Shown here piece by piece: positions 15,946 to 25,643 of a stretch of 34,467 nucleotides of DNA. Source of the DNA: Bacteroidaceae bacterium. GTDB lineage: Bacteria; Bacteroidota; Bacteroidia; Bacteroidales; Bacteroidaceae. Every line of letters begins with the position of its first letter. Within the stretch, counting starts at the first letter, position 1. Under the pieces are notes generated by a model that was not told the origin of the DNA, ran no database searches, and saw only the letters and a list, made by a program, of their open reading frames with translations. The position numbers and the translations under genes are program-made. Where the stretch lies: the NCBI GenBank assembly GCA_024401225.1, contig JAKSLM010000030.1, positions 1 through 34,467 on the forward strand, given 5' to 3'.

Positions 15946-18900
15946 TTAGAACTCGCCCCATGCCTTGATCTCGATGTCATCAAGACTCTTGTTGCAGAAG
16001 GCATTGATGAATGCTGATGCAAGTCGAGGGTTGGTGATGAGAGGAATGTTGAGGTCGATGGCTGCACGGCGTATCTTGTAACCGTTGGAGAGCTCGCTCA
16101 CGGTGAGGTCCTTAGGTACGTTGACTACCATGTCAATCTCCTTGTTGTGGAGCATGTCGAGTGCCTGAGGCTGCTTGTCTTCCTCCGATGGCCAGTAGAC
16201 GAGAGTGTTCTTGATGCCATTCTCTGTGAGGTAGCGTGAAGTACCGCCTGTGGCATAGATGTTGTAGCCGTGCTTCTCGAGCATCTTTGCTGCGTCAAGC
16301 ATTTCAGCCTTGCGCTTTCCGTCGCCGGTAGAGAGGAGAATGTTCTTCTCTGGGATGCGGTGACCAACGGAGAGCATAGAGCAGAGGAGGGCAGAAGCGG
16401 TGTCGTCGCCGATACATCCAACCTCACCAGTTGATGCCATGTCGACTCCAAGCACAGGGTCGGCCTTCTGAAGGCGGTTGAATGAGAACTGCGAAGCCTT
16501 AATGCCGACGTACTCGATGTCGAAGAGGTTCTTGTGTGGCTTCTCGACTGGAAGGCCAAGCATGATCTTTGTTGCAAGATCGATGAGGTTGATCTTAAGT
16601 ACCTTGCTAACGAATGGGAACGAACGTGAAGCGCGGAGGTTGGTCTCAATGACGAGTATGTCGTTGTCCTTAGCCATGTACTGGCAGTTGAACGGACCAG
16701 AGATGTTGAGTTCCTTGGCAAGAAGCTTTGAGATCTTCTTGATGCGACGCATGGTTTCTACATACAGCTTCTGTGGTGGGAACTGGAGCGTAGCATCGCC
16801 CGAGTGAACGCCGGCAAACTCGATGTGCTCCGAGATGGCATAAGCGATGATTTCACCATCCTTGGCAACTGCGTCGAAGTCGATCTCCTTTGCATGCTCG
16901 ATGAATTTGCTTACTACTACAGGGTGCTTCTTGCTTACGTTTGCTGCAAGCTTGAGGAAACGCTCAAGCTCGTCCTGGTTGGAACATACATTCATCGCAG
17001 CTCCCGAGAGTACGTACGATGGACGTACGAGTACTGGGAATCCTACCTTATCAATAAAGTCGTTGATATCGTCCATGCTTGTGAGTGCTGCCCACTCTGG
17101 CTGGTCGATGCCGAGGCGGTCGCAAAGGGTAGAGAACTTGTCGCGGTCCTCGCAGTTGTCGATGCTTTCAGGTGTTGTTCCCAGGATTGGAATATTCTCA
17201 CCGTGCAGACGCATGGCGAGGTTGTTTGGTATCTGTCCACCCGTAGAGACGATGACGCCGTGTGGAGTCTCAAGTTCGATGATGTCGAGTACGCGCTCGA
17301 ATGTGAGCTCATCGAAGTATAGGCGGTCGCACATGTCGTAGTCGGTCGAAACTGTCTCTGGGTTATAGTTGATCATGATGCTGCGGTAGCCGTTGTTACG
17401 GATGGTGTTAAGTGCTTGAACGCCACACCAGTCAAACTCAACACTTGAACCAATGCGATAAGCACCTGAACCGAGCACTACGATCGACTTGCCATCGTTC
17501 TCGTACTCGATATCGTTGGCTACACCCGAGTAGGTGACATAGAGATAATTGGTCTGTGCAGGGTACTCAGCAGCGAGTGTGTCAATCTGCTTTACAACAG
17601 GAACGACACCCATCTTCTTACGGAATGCACGTACGATGCCAGTAGCCTCTTCCTGCTCGATCTGTCCCTCAAGACCAACGGCACGAGAGATCTGGAAGTC
17701 GGTGAATCCCTGTACCTTTGCCTTGCGCATGAGTACAGCATCAACAGCCTTGAGTGATCCCTTGGCTTGAAGTTCGCCGTATGTGTTATAGATGTTGAGG
17801 AGTTTGTCAAGGAACCACTTGTCAATCTTTGTAAGATCATGAATCTGATCGATGGTGTAGCCCTGATGGATGGCCTTCTCAACGACAAGGATACGCTTGT
17901 CGGTTGGTGCCTTAAGGGCTGCATCGATGTCGTCAATCTTGAGTTCCTTGTTTCCTACAAAGCCGTGAAGTCCCTGTCCGATCATGCGAAGTCCCTTCTG
18001 AATTGCCTCCTCGAAGGTACGTCCGATGGCCATTACCTCACCTACGGATTTCATCGAACTGCCAAGCTCACGGTCTACACCACGGAACTTACCGAGGTCC
18101 CAACGAGGAATCTTGCAGACTACGTAGTCGAGTGCAGGCTCGAAGAATGCAGATGTGGTCTTTGTGACAGAGTTCTTGAGATCGAAGAGTCCGTATCCAA
18201 GACCAAGTTTTGCTGCTACAAAAGCGAGAGGGTAGCCTGTAGCCTTTGAAGCAAGGGCAGACGAACGTGAGAGTCGGGCATTAACCTCGATGACACGATA
18301 GTCCTCGCTTACTGGATCGAAGGCATACTGCACGTTGCACTCACCTACGATTCCGATGTGGCGGATGATCTTGATGGCGAGGGCACGGAGCTTATGGTAT
18401 TCGGAGTTTGTAAGTGTCTGTGAAGGAGCGATGACGATCGACTCACCGGTGTGGATGCCAAGTGGGTCGAAGTTCTCCATGTTACATACTGTGATACAGT
18501 TGTCGAAGCGGTCGCGCACTACCTCATACTCGATTTCCTTCCATCCCTTGAGCGACTTCTCAACGAGCACCTGTGGAGAGAATGAGAATGCCTTCTCTGC
18601 AAGCTTGTTGAGTTCTTCCTCATTGTCGCAGAAGCCTGATCCGAGTCCGCCGAGAGCATAGGCTGCACGAATGATGACTGGATAACCGAGATCTGCAGCA
18701 GCCTTGCGTGCATCCTCAATGTTATCGCAAGCCTGCGACTTGATGGTCTTGACGTCAATCTCATCGAGCTTCTTGACGAAGAGTTCGCGGTCCTCAGTAT
18801 CAATGATTGCCTGAACAGGAGTACCAAGTACCTCTACGTTGTACTTCTCGAGAATCTTCTGCTCGTAGAGTGCCACACCACAGTTGAGTGCTGTCTGTCC

Positions 18901-19170
18901 ACCGAATGCAAGAAGGATGCCCTGTGGCTTCTCTTTCTGGATGACCTTCTCTACGAAGAATGGAGTGACAGGAAGGAAATAGATCTTGTCAGCTACACCT
19001 TCCGATGTCTGTACTGTTGCGATGTTAGGGTTGATGAGGACTGTCTCTATGCCTTCCTCCTTGAGCGCCTTGAGTGCCTGCGAACCAGAGTAGTCGAACT
19101 CACCTGCTTCACCTATCTTGAGTGCTCCAGAACCGAGGAGCAGTACTTTCTTTACATTTTCTTTATCCAT
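15946..19170 (-). CDS. carB: Carbamoyl-phosphate synthase large subunit, eukaryote-like type
   Basis: Makes carbamoyl phosphate from ammonia (supplied by CarA), bicarbonate and two ATP, for pyrimidine and arginine synthesis. The 1074 residues hold two ATP-grasp halves. The first starts VLLLGSGALKIGEAGEFDYS with INPNIATVQTS and AFGGQTALNCG; the second starts VVLGSGAYRIGSSVEFDWCG with STGGQIPNNLA. A C-terminal MGS-like allosteric domain has ILLSTGDGKRKAEML and IYATGGTSRYL. Several segments (SGALKIGEAGEFDYSGSQA, RPSYVLSGAAMNV, SRSFPFVSK) are closer to eukaryotic CAD/CPSase II, as I remember it, than to the E. coli enzyme. It follows carA after 13 nt on the same strand and ends at a strong terminator. 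Confidence 0.96.
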   Translation of the reverse strand: MDKENVKKVLLLGSGALKIGEAGEFDYSGSQALKALKEEGIETVLINPNIATVQTSEGVADKIYFLPVTPFFVEKVIQKEKPQGILLAFGGQTALNCGVALYEQKILEKYNVEVLGTPVQAIIDTEDRELFVKKLDEIDVKTIKSQACDNIEDARKAAADLGYPVIIRAAYALGGLGSGFCDNEEELNKLAEKAFSFSPQVLVEKSLKGWKEIEYEVVRDRFDNCITVCNMENFDPLGIHTGESIVIAPSQTLTNSEYHKLRALAIKIIRHIGIVGECNVQYAFDPVSEDYRVIEVNARLSRSSALASKATGYPLAFVAAKLGLGYGLFDLKNSVTKTTSAFFEPALDYVVCKIPRWDLGKFRGVDRELGSSMKSVGEVMAIGRTFEEAIQKGLRMIGQGLHGFVGNKELKIDDIDAALKAPTDKRILVVEKAIHQGYTIDQIHDLTKIDKWFLDKLLNIYNTYGELQAKGSLKAVDAVLMRKAKVQGFTDFQISRAVGLEGQIEQEEATGIVRAFRKKMGVVPVVKQIDTLAAEYPAQTNYLYVTYSGVANDIEYENDGKSIVVLGSGAYRIGSSVEFDWCGVQALNTIRNNGYRSIMINYNPETVSTDYDMCDRLYFDELTFERVLDIIELETPHGVIVSTGGQIPNNLAMRLHGENIPILGTTPESIDNCEDRDKFSTLCDRLGIDQPEWAALTSMDDINDFIDKVGFPVLVRPSYVLSGAAMNVCSNQDELERFLKLAANVSKKHPVVVSKFIEHAKEIDFDAVAKDGEIIAYAISEHIEFAGVHSGDATLQFPPQKLYVETMRRIKKISKLLAKELNISGPFNCQYMAKDNDILVIETNLRASRSFPFVSKVLKINLIDLATKIMLGLPVEKPHKNLFDIEYVGIKASQFSFNRLQKADPVLGVDMASTGEVGCIGDDTASALLCSMLSVGHRIPEKNILLSTGDGKRKAEMLDAAKMLEKHGYNIYATGGTSRYLTENGIKNTLVYWPSEEDKQPQALDMLHNKEIDMVVNVPKDLTVSELSNGYKIRRAAIDLNIPLITNPRLASAFINAFCNKSLDDIEIKAWGEF

Positions 19171-19183
19171 GTGTAGAGTGATT

Positions 19184-20317
19184 TTAGAGAAGTTTTACGA
19201 AATCGTCAAAGAGGAACTCTGTGTCTACAGGACCGGATGCTGCCTCTGGGTGGAACTGTGCCGAGAACCAAGGGTTCTTCTTGTGCTTGATGCCTTCGTT
19301 CGAACCGTCGTTCATGTTGACGAAGAGTGGTTCCCAGTCAGATGGGAGGGTAGCATTGTCGACTGCGTATCCATGATTCTGCGAAGTGATGAAACAACGG
19401 TTGGTACCAACCTGCTGCACAGGCTGATTGTGCGAGCGGTGTCCGTACTTGAGCTTATAGATCGATGCTCCTGCAGCCTTGGAAAGCAACTGGTTTCCCA
19501 TACAGATACCCATGCAAGGGCGTACGTTAGGGTTGGCGAGGAACTTCTTGATGTTCTCAACGGCATCGACCGCAGTATCAGGGTCGCCAGGACCATTGGC
19601 AAGGAAGAGTCCGTCAAACTCGAGGTTGTTGAAATCGTAGTTCCAAGGAACTCGGATCACCTCAACTCCACGCTTCAACAGGCAGCGGATGATGTTATGC
19701 TTAACGCCGCAATCTACAAGGACAACCTTCTTGCCCGGCTTGCACTTGTTTCCCTTTGGCAACTTGAGTGTCTCGACGTTGCCTTCAACTACATCCGATG
19801 GCTTGTAAGTTATGACGTCCTTGCACGAAACCTTCTCTATGTAATTGATTCCTTCGTACTGAGCAGAAGGGATGTTGTCAGGCTCATCGTCAAAGATGAT
19901 CTTTCCCATCATCACACCATGCTCACGAAGCACCTTTGTAAGCTGGCGTGTGTCGATGCCGGTAATACCTGGCACCTGCTCGCGCTTGAGCCAATCGCCA
20001 AGGCTTTCCTTCGCATTCCAATGACTGTAGTCTGTGCTGTAGTCGCTGACGATGATAGCCTCTGCATGTATCTTCTCCGACTCCATGTAGGTAGCTGTAC
20101 CATTAGGTTCGATAGAGAACTCAGGTACGCCGTAGTTTCCCACAAGAGGGTAGGTGAGTACCATCATCTGACCAGCGTAACTTGGGTCTGTAAGTGATTC
20201 TGGATAACCCATCATGGCTGTGTTGAACACAACTTCGCCTGCTACAGGCTTCTCATAACCGAAAGACTGTCCATGAAACTTTGTTCCATCATCGAGGATA
20301 AGTGTTACGTTTCGCAT
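19184..20317 (-). CDS. carA: Carbamoyl-phosphate synthase small (glutaminase) subunit
   Basis: Class I glutamine amidotransferase subunit that releases ammonia from glutamine and channels it to CarB. The 377 residues are normal length. The N-terminal CPSase domain contains GEVVFNTAMMGYPESLTDPS (27-46). The catalytic triad is Cys272 in GICMGNQ, His356 in QFHPEAA and Glu358. Asn275 replaces the His usually found in GICxGHQ of many amidotransferases; it is not a triad residue. As in carB, the C-terminal part (LPSDWEPLF, NDGSNEGI, FSAQFHPE) resembles eukaryotic CAD. It is the first gene of carA-carB. It sits downstream of glmS, separated by a glmS terminator, and no clear -7 box was found in the 70-nt gap. 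Confidence 0.96.
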   Translation of the reverse strand: MRNVTLILDDGTKFHGQSFGYEKPVAGEVVFNTAMMGYPESLTDPSYAGQMMVLTYPLVGNYGVPEFSIEPNGTATYMESEKIHAEAIIVSDYSTDYSHWNAKESLGDWLKREQVPGITGIDTRQLTKVLREHGVMMGKIIFDDEPDNIPSAQYEGINYIEKVSCKDVITYKPSDVVEGNVETLKLPKGNKCKPGKKVVLVDCGVKHNIIRCLLKRGVEVIRVPWNYDFNNLEFDGLFLANGPGDPDTAVDAVENIKKFLANPNVRPCMGICMGNQLLSKAAGASIYKLKYGHRSHNQPVQQVGTNRCFITSQNHGYAVDNATLPSDWEPLFVNMNDGSNEGIKHKKNPWFSAQFHPEAASGPVDTEFLFDDFVKLL

Positions 20318-20386
20318 ATTTCTTACAGTTTTTTGTAGTTATTTTGATGTTTGTATTTAATTGAACTCATTATATATTTTAATAAA

Positions 20387-20414
20387 AGGAGCCATCGAAA
20401 AAAACGAGGCTCCT
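20387..20414 (-). terminator. glmS: Rho-independent terminator of glmS
   Basis: Stem AGGAGCC/GGCTCCT (20387-20393 with 20408-20414), extended by tcg/cga after a one-base bulge, with an A-rich loop. On the minus strand it follows the glmS stop by 9 nt and continues into TTTTATT. It separates glmS from carA. Confidence 0.85.
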
Positions 20415-20423
20415 ATATTTAAA

Positions 20424-22268
20424 CTATTCGACAGTAACTGATTTAGCAAGGTTGCGAGGCTGATCAACATCCTTTCCTTTAGCAATTGCAACATAATATG
20501 CAAGCATCTGAAGAGGAATAGAAGCGAGCAACGGTTCGAGACACTTCTCTGTCTCAGGCAACTCGATAGTAGCATCAGCAAGCTTCTTGACCGTTTCATC
20601 ACCCTTGGAGATGATAGCGATAACACGAGCGTGACGTGCCTTGATCTCCTGAATGTTGCTAAGCACCTTATCGTGCAACTCGTTTTGAGTAGCAATAACG
20701 ACAACTGGCATTTCCTCGTCGATGAGGGCGATAGGACCATGCTTCATTTCCGCTGCTGGATAACCTTCTGCATGAATGTAACTGATCTCCTTCAACTTCA
20801 AAGCGCCTTCGAGTGCAACTGGATAGTTGTAGCCGCGGCCCAGATAGAGGAAGTTGTGAGCGTAAGTGAATACTCGCGAGATGTCCCTGATCATGTCGCC
20901 TTGCTCCAAGAGTTGCAGCATAAGCGAAGGGATGTTTTCGAGAGCGCTGATGACAGTAGTGTAACGCTGCTGGTCGACAGTACCACGCTCCTTTCCAAGT
21001 GCAAGAGCGAGCATCGTGAGCACCGTAACCTGTCCAGTAAATGCCTTTGTACTTGCAACACCAATTTCTGGACCTACATGGATGTAGGAACCGGTGTGAG
21101 TAGCACGAGCTATACTTGAGCCGATGGCGTTACAAATGCCGTAGATGAAAGCACCTTTGCTCTTGGCCAACTCAATGGCTGCAAGAGTGTCGGCAGTTTC
21201 GCCCGACTGGCTTATGGCTATCACAACATCCTGATTGTTGATGACAGGATTGCTGTAACGGAATTCACTTGCGTATTCGACCTCAACAGGAATCTGACAG
21301 AAGTCTTCAATCAACTGCTTGCCGATAAGGCCAGCGTGCCAGCTTGTACCACACGCAACGATGATGATGCGTCGTGGATTGATGAGATGCTTGCGATTGT
21401 CAATGATTGCAGAGAGAGTCACATTGTTGGCTTCAACGTTGATTCGTCCACGCATACAGTCCTTCAGACAGTCTGGCTGCTCATAGATCTCCTTGAGCAT
21501 GAAGTGTGGGTAACCACCTTTCTCTATCTGTGCGAGGTTGAGATCGACCTCTGTGACATCGTGGTCAACCTTTGTGTTGTCGAAATCCACGTATTGTGGC
21601 TCTTTGTTGCGATTGAGAACTACAATGTCCTCATCATCGAGGTATACTACCTTATTAGTATATTCTATAATAGGAGAAGCATCGCTTCCGATGAAGAATT
21701 CCTCTTCACCTATACCAACTACGAGTGGCGAACTCTTTCTGGCTGCGATTATCTCATCAGGATTGTCCTTGTCAAGAATGGCAATTGCGTATGCACCGAT
21801 TACGGAACGAAGGGCTGAACGTACTGCGGTGAGGAGGTCAACCTTCGATGTTGTCTTGATATAATCAATCAACTGGATAAGAACCTCTGTGTCGGTACTG
21901 CTCTTGAATTCCACACCTTTCTCAATAAGCTGCTTTTTGAGAACCGAATAATTCTCAATGATACCATTGTGGATCATTGCAAGCGATCCAGAACTGGACA
22001 TGTGTGGGTGAGCATTAGCGGTGTTAGGTTCACCATGAGTAGCCCATCTGGTGTGTGCGATTCCAACAGTTCCGCTTATGTCCTTATCCGAGGCATAAGC
22101 TTCAAGATCTGCAACCTTTCCTTTGGCTTTGTAAACGTTGAGTTTGTGTTCGTCTGTCAAAAGTGCGACGCCAGCACTATCATATCCTCTGTATTCAAGT
22201 CGTTTCAGACCTTTTATCAGTACTGGATATGCATTTCTTTTACCTAAATATCCTACAATTCCGCACAT
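20424..22268 (-). CDS. glmS: Glutamine-fructose-6-phosphate aminotransferase (isomerizing)
   Basis: First step of UDP-GlcNAc synthesis: fructose-6-phosphate plus glutamine gives glucosamine-6-phosphate. The start is placed at the ATG 22268 because the N-terminal nucleophile must be Cys after Met removal (MCGIVGYLGKR). The longer frame from 22301 would bury it, and the -7 box at 22299-22306 overlaps that extension. The 614-residue protein has a class II glutaminase domain (HTRWATHGEP, IHNGIIEN), then two SIS sugar-isomerase domains (ACGTSWHAG, SQSGETADT, then LGRGYNYPVALEGALKLKEI and EMKHGPIALI), ending PRNLAKSVTVE. No glmS ribozyme-like leader is possible in the short 5' region. It is divergent from the penicillin-binding protein gene. 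Confidence 0.97.
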   Translation of the reverse strand: MCGIVGYLGKRNAYPVLIKGLKRLEYRGYDSAGVALLTDEHKLNVYKAKGKVADLEAYASDKDISGTVGIAHTRWATHGEPNTANAHPHMSSSGSLAMIHNGIIENYSVLKKQLIEKGVEFKSSTDTEVLIQLIDYIKTTSKVDLLTAVRSALRSVIGAYAIAILDKDNPDEIIAARKSSPLVVGIGEEEFFIGSDASPIIEYTNKVVYLDDEDIVVLNRNKEPQYVDFDNTKVDHDVTEVDLNLAQIEKGGYPHFMLKEIYEQPDCLKDCMRGRINVEANNVTLSAIIDNRKHLINPRRIIIVACGTSWHAGLIGKQLIEDFCQIPVEVEYASEFRYSNPVINNQDVVIAISQSGETADTLAAIELAKSKGAFIYGICNAIGSSIARATHTGSYIHVGPEIGVASTKAFTGQVTVLTMLALALGKERGTVDQQRYTTVISALENIPSLMLQLLEQGDMIRDISRVFTYAHNFLYLGRGYNYPVALEGALKLKEISYIHAEGYPAAEMKHGPIALIDEEMPVVVIATQNELHDKVLSNIQEIKARHARVIAIISKGDETVKKLADATIELPETEKCLEPLLASIPLQMLAYYVAIAKGKDVDQPRNLAKSVTVE

Positions 22269-22298
22269 AACTTTTGGGTGTATATGTAAAAATTTCGG

Positions 22299-22306
22299 CA
22301 AAGATA
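22299..22306 (-). promoter_or_regulatory. glmS: -7 box for glmS
   Basis: On the minus strand TATCTTTG followed by CC matches TAnnTTTG, about 30 nt upstream of the GlmS ATG at 22268. It supports the shorter GlmS start. The divergent promoter of the downstream PBP gene lies about 50 bp away. Confidence 0.65.
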
Positions 22307-22350
22307 CGAAAAGACTTGAAATTATTGATACCTAAATGAATTTTTTTTCA

Positions 22351-22358
22351 TAATTTTG
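22351..22358 (+). promoter_or_regulatory. -7 box for the PBP-kdsB operon
   Basis: TAATTTTG followed by CACC, 28 nt upstream of the ATG at 22387. A TTG at 22325-22327 could be the -33 element, but its 23-nt spacing is longer than usual. Confidence 0.6.
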
Positions 22359-22386
22359 CACCAAATTTTAATCATTCAATGACAAT

Positions 22387-24753
22387 ATGGAAGAAATAAA
22401 GCCAGTCAAGTCACACCTTAGACTTGTACTTACCATACTTTGGAGTCTTACTTTATGCTTCATTCTGGGAGCAGTATTTTTCGTTTATGCCATCTCAAAG
22501 GGATGGCTTGGGGACTTGCCTCCTGTGAGCGATTTGCAGAACCCAATCAATAAGTATGCTTCGAGGGTTTACTCTTCGGATGGTGAACTGATAGGTACAT
22601 GGTGCTATGCGTCGGAGAACCGTGTTATTGTACCTTACGATTCGCTACCGGATAATCTGGTCAATGCACTTGTGGCTACGGAGGATGTACGATTCTATGA
22701 CCACTCAGGTGTCGACATCAAGGCCCTCGGTCGTGCTATTATTAAAAGAGGTATACTGCGTCAGGCATCAGCCGGTGGTGGATCGACCATTACGCAGCAG
22801 CTTGCCAAGCAGCTCTATACAGATGTAGCCAAGGATGCCGGCAAGCGTATCATGCAGAAACCGCTTGAGTGGTACATCGCCGTGCAGCTGGAGCGATTCT
22901 ATACAAAGGAGGAAATCATTACGATGTATTTCAATTACTTTGATTTCCTTTACAATGCCGTGGGCATCAAGAATGCTGCCAAGACATACTTCGGCAAGAC
23001 CACTATTGACCTTTCACTTGAAGAGTGTGCAACACTCGTTGGTATGTGCAAAAATCCATCATTGTACAACCCTAAGCGATTCAACGAGCGCAGCCGCGAG
23101 CGCCGTAATGTAGTTCTTGCCCAGATGCTTAAGGCTGGCTTCATAACAAAGGAGGAATATGAGGAGACAAAGGAGAAGCCTCTTGAGGTTGGTGCATTCC
23201 ATGTTGAAGACCATAAGGAAGGTCCTGCTCCTTACTTCCGTGAATACCTTCGCCGCATAATGATGGCTCAGAAACCGGAGCGCAAGAACTATGCAAGTTG
23301 GCAGGGACAACAGTTCCATGACGACTCTGTGGCATGGGAGACGAATCCTATCTATGGATGGTGCAACAAGAACCGCAAGAAGAATGGTACCAACTACAAT
23401 ATCTATACTGATGGCTTGAAGATTTACACTTCGATCGATACTCGCATGCAGAAGATGGCGGAGGATGCACTCTTCGAACATGTGGCAACCTATCTGCAGC
23501 CTAATTTCGAACGCGAGATAAAGGGCTCTGCCATTGGACCTTATCGCAACCTTAAGCTTTCTCAGGTCAATAAGATCATCGACCGTGCTGTACGACAGAG
23601 CGAACGTTATCGTGTGATGAAGGCTGATGGAATGTCGGATGAAGAAATCATGAAGGCATTCAACACTCCTATAACGATGTCTGTATTTAAATATGGTACG
23701 CGCTATGATAATCCTGAAGAAGTGGAAGTGACCATGTCGCCACGCGATTCCATTATCTATTATAAGAAATTCCTGCGTGGTGCAGTTTGTGCCATCGATC
23801 CTACAAACGGACACATGCTTGCCTATGTGCCTGGATTGAACTTCAACTATTTCCAGTACGACAATATCTTTGTAGGACATCGTCAGGTAGGATCAACCAT
23901 CAAGCCATTGCTTTATTCCCTTGCCATTCAGAATGGATGGACGCCTTGCGACGGCATTAATGCCAGCCCTCACAACTATGGAGGTTGGACCCCAAAGGGT
24001 AGTGCACTCGGTTATGTGTCGCTTACTACAGCGCTTACTCATTCCAACAACCATGCTTCGGTAGCATTGCTTAATGAACTCACACCTCAGTCGTTCCTCG
24101 ATTACTTGGAGAATGACCTAAAGGTAAGCACCTATTCCTTCGGCCGCAATCTTACCATCGCTCTCGGATCGGGCGATGTAAGTGTAGGTGACATGGCAAG
24201 TGCTTATACAGTATTCCCTGGCATGGGTGTGCATTACTCGCCATTGCTCGTAACTCGCATTGAGGATTCGGAAGGCAATGTGATCGCATCATTCTCTCCT
24301 CAGGTGAATGAGGTGATGAGCAAGGAGAAGGCTTTCCAAATGATTACAATGCTGCGCTCGGTGATCAACAATGGTACAGGTCGTGCACTCCGTGGAAGTG
24401 GATACAATATTACAGCCGACCTTGGTGGAAAGACAGGTACTACGAACGATAATGCCGATGGTTGGTTTATCGGTTTCTGCCCTAAGCTTGTTGTTGCTTG
24501 CTGGGTAGGAGGTGAGGACCGCGATATTCACTTCGGCAGCATGGCATACGGACAAGGTGCTCGTGCCGCTCTACCTGTGTTTGGAAAGCTGATGAATAAG
24601 ATCTATTCGAAGAATCTTCTTGGCATCTGCCAGACCGACTCGTTCGACATTCCTCGTAGCTTTAGCCCTTGTGTCTCAGAACTTGATGGCTTGCAGTCGG
24701 CCAAGAGCATGATTGATGTTGAGGAAGACGAGCCAGAAGCATTTGATTTCTAA
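22387..24753 (+). CDS. Class A penicillin-binding protein (bifunctional glycosyltransferase/transpeptidase)
   Basis: Polymerises and cross-links peptidoglycan in the periplasm, anchored by one N-terminal membrane helix (about residues 13-35). The 788 residues fit the PBP1A type. The GT51 domain has catalytic Glu99 in ATEDVRFYDHSGVD and the GGGSTITQQLAKQLY motif (130-144). The transpeptidase domain has the SxxK motif Ser503-Thr-Ile-Lys506, the SxN motif Ser553-Asn-Asn555 and KTGT at 682-685, so both active sites look intact. The C-terminus is an acidic tail (DVEEDEPEAFDF). kdsB starts 23 nt after the stop and is probably cotranscribed, linking wall and LPS synthesis. Whether it should be called mrcA or pbpC is not decided here. 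Confidence 0.94.
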   Translation: MEEIKPVKSHLRLVLTILWSLTLCFILGAVFFVYAISKGWLGDLPPVSDLQNPINKYASRVYSSDGELIGTWCYASENRVIVPYDSLPDNLVNALVATEDVRFYDHSGVDIKALGRAIIKRGILRQASAGGGSTITQQLAKQLYTDVAKDAGKRIMQKPLEWYIAVQLERFYTKEEIITMYFNYFDFLYNAVGIKNAAKTYFGKTTIDLSLEECATLVGMCKNPSLYNPKRFNERSRERRNVVLAQMLKAGFITKEEYEETKEKPLEVGAFHVEDHKEGPAPYFREYLRRIMMAQKPERKNYASWQGQQFHDDSVAWETNPIYGWCNKNRKKNGTNYNIYTDGLKIYTSIDTRMQKMAEDALFEHVATYLQPNFEREIKGSAIGPYRNLKLSQVNKIIDRAVRQSERYRVMKADGMSDEEIMKAFNTPITMSVFKYGTRYDNPEEVEVTMSPRDSIIYYKKFLRGAVCAIDPTNGHMLAYVPGLNFNYFQYDNIFVGHRQVGSTIKPLLYSLAIQNGWTPCDGINASPHNYGGWTPKGSALGYVSLTTALTHSNNHASVALLNELTPQSFLDYLENDLKVSTYSFGRNLTIALGSGDVSVGDMASAYTVFPGMGVHYSPLLVTRIEDSEGNVIASFSPQVNEVMSKEKAFQMITMLRSVINNGTGRALRGSGYNITADLGGKTGTTNDNADGWFIGFCPKLVVACWVGGEDRDIHFGSMAYGQGARAALPVFGKLMNKIYSKNLLGICQTDSFDIPRSFSPCVSELDGLQSAKSMIDVEEDEPEAFDF

Positions 24754-24776
24754 TCTAATTAAATAAGGATACAAAT

Positions 24777-25541
24777 ATGAAATATATAGGAATAATCCCT
24801 GCACGCTATGCGTCAACCCGTTTTCCTGCCAAGCCATTGGCAATACTTGGAGGCAAACCAGTCATCCAGCGTGTTTATGAACAGGTGAATGGTGTGCTTG
24901 ACGATGCTGTCGTGGCAACTGACGATCAACGCATATTCGATGCCGTTGAGGCTTTCGGCGGAAAGGTTGTTATGACATCTACCGAACATAGGAGTGGTAC
25001 GGACCGCTGCTACGAAGCGCTGACGAAGGTAGGAGCTGACAACTTCGATGTCGTTGTGAACATACAGGGCGACGAACCGTTCATCCAGCCACAACAGCTC
25101 GAGGCTGTGCGTGATTGCTTCTCTGACGATTCGGTCGACATTGCTACGTTGGTTAAGCCGTTTACTGTAGCTGATGGCTTTGCTGCACTTGAGAACGTGA
25201 ATTCGCCAAAGGTTGTGGTGAATAAGAATATGGAGGCCCTTTACTTCTCACGAAGCATCATACCTTACATGAGAGGAAAGGAACATGACGAATGGCTTCC
25301 AAACCACACCTATTATAAGCATATAGGACTGTACGCATACCGGTCGGACGTGCTTCGCCAGATAACATCCCTTCCACAGGGTACTCTTGAGCGAGTAGAG
25401 TCGCTTGAGCAGTTGCGTTGGTTGGAGAATGGCTTTAAGATTAAGGTTGGCATCAGCGAGATTGAAACTATCGGCATTGATACTCCCGACGACTTGGCTC
25501 GTGCAGAAGAATATCTCCAAAATCTTATTGCCAAGCACTAA
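24777..25541 (+). CDS. kdsB: 3-deoxy-manno-octulosonate cytidylyltransferase
   Basis: Activates Kdo with CTP to CMP-Kdo for lipopolysaccharide core/lipid A assembly in the cytoplasm. The 254 residues are close to the usual 245-255. The N-terminal nucleotide-binding loop IPARYASTRFPAKPL and GGKPVIQRVYEQ are followed by VATDD, HRSGTDRC, VVNIQGDEPFI, YFSRSIIPY and the C-terminal IGIDTPDDLARAEEYL, all typical of KdsB. It is the second gene after the PBP. A hairpin region and a strong terminator follow before gyrA. Confidence 0.96.
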   Translation: MKYIGIIPARYASTRFPAKPLAILGGKPVIQRVYEQVNGVLDDAVVATDDQRIFDAVEAFGGKVVMTSTEHRSGTDRCYEALTKVGADNFDVVVNIQGDEPFIQPQQLEAVRDCFSDDSVDIATLVKPFTVADGFAALENVNSPKVVVNKNMEALYFSRSIIPYMRGKEHDEWLPNHTYYKHIGLYAYRSDVLRQITSLPQGTLERVESLEQLRWLENGFKIKVGISEIETIGIDTPDDLARAEEYLQNLIAKH

Positions 25542-25550
25542 ATGACAATC

Positions 25551-25596
25551 GAGGCGGAAAACGCAAAAACGTTGCTTTGCCGTCTAATTTCGCCTC
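25551..25596 (+). other. Possible hairpin just after kdsB
   Basis: GAGGCG (25551-25556) can pair with CGCCTC (25591-25596) 10 nt after the kdsB stop, and a second small stem ATTTCGA/TCGAAAT follows near 25615-25635. The region probably belongs to the 3' end structure that finishes with the terminator at 25644. Confidence 0.35.
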
Positions 25597-25643
25597 TGTT
25601 ACGTTCTACGGTTGATTTCGACACCCCCTCGAAATGATGATAT

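Noticed and set aside
22269-22301. Longer GlmS start (11 extra residues)
   Set aside because: It would remove the essential N-terminal Cys nucleophile position, and the -7 box lies in this stretch.
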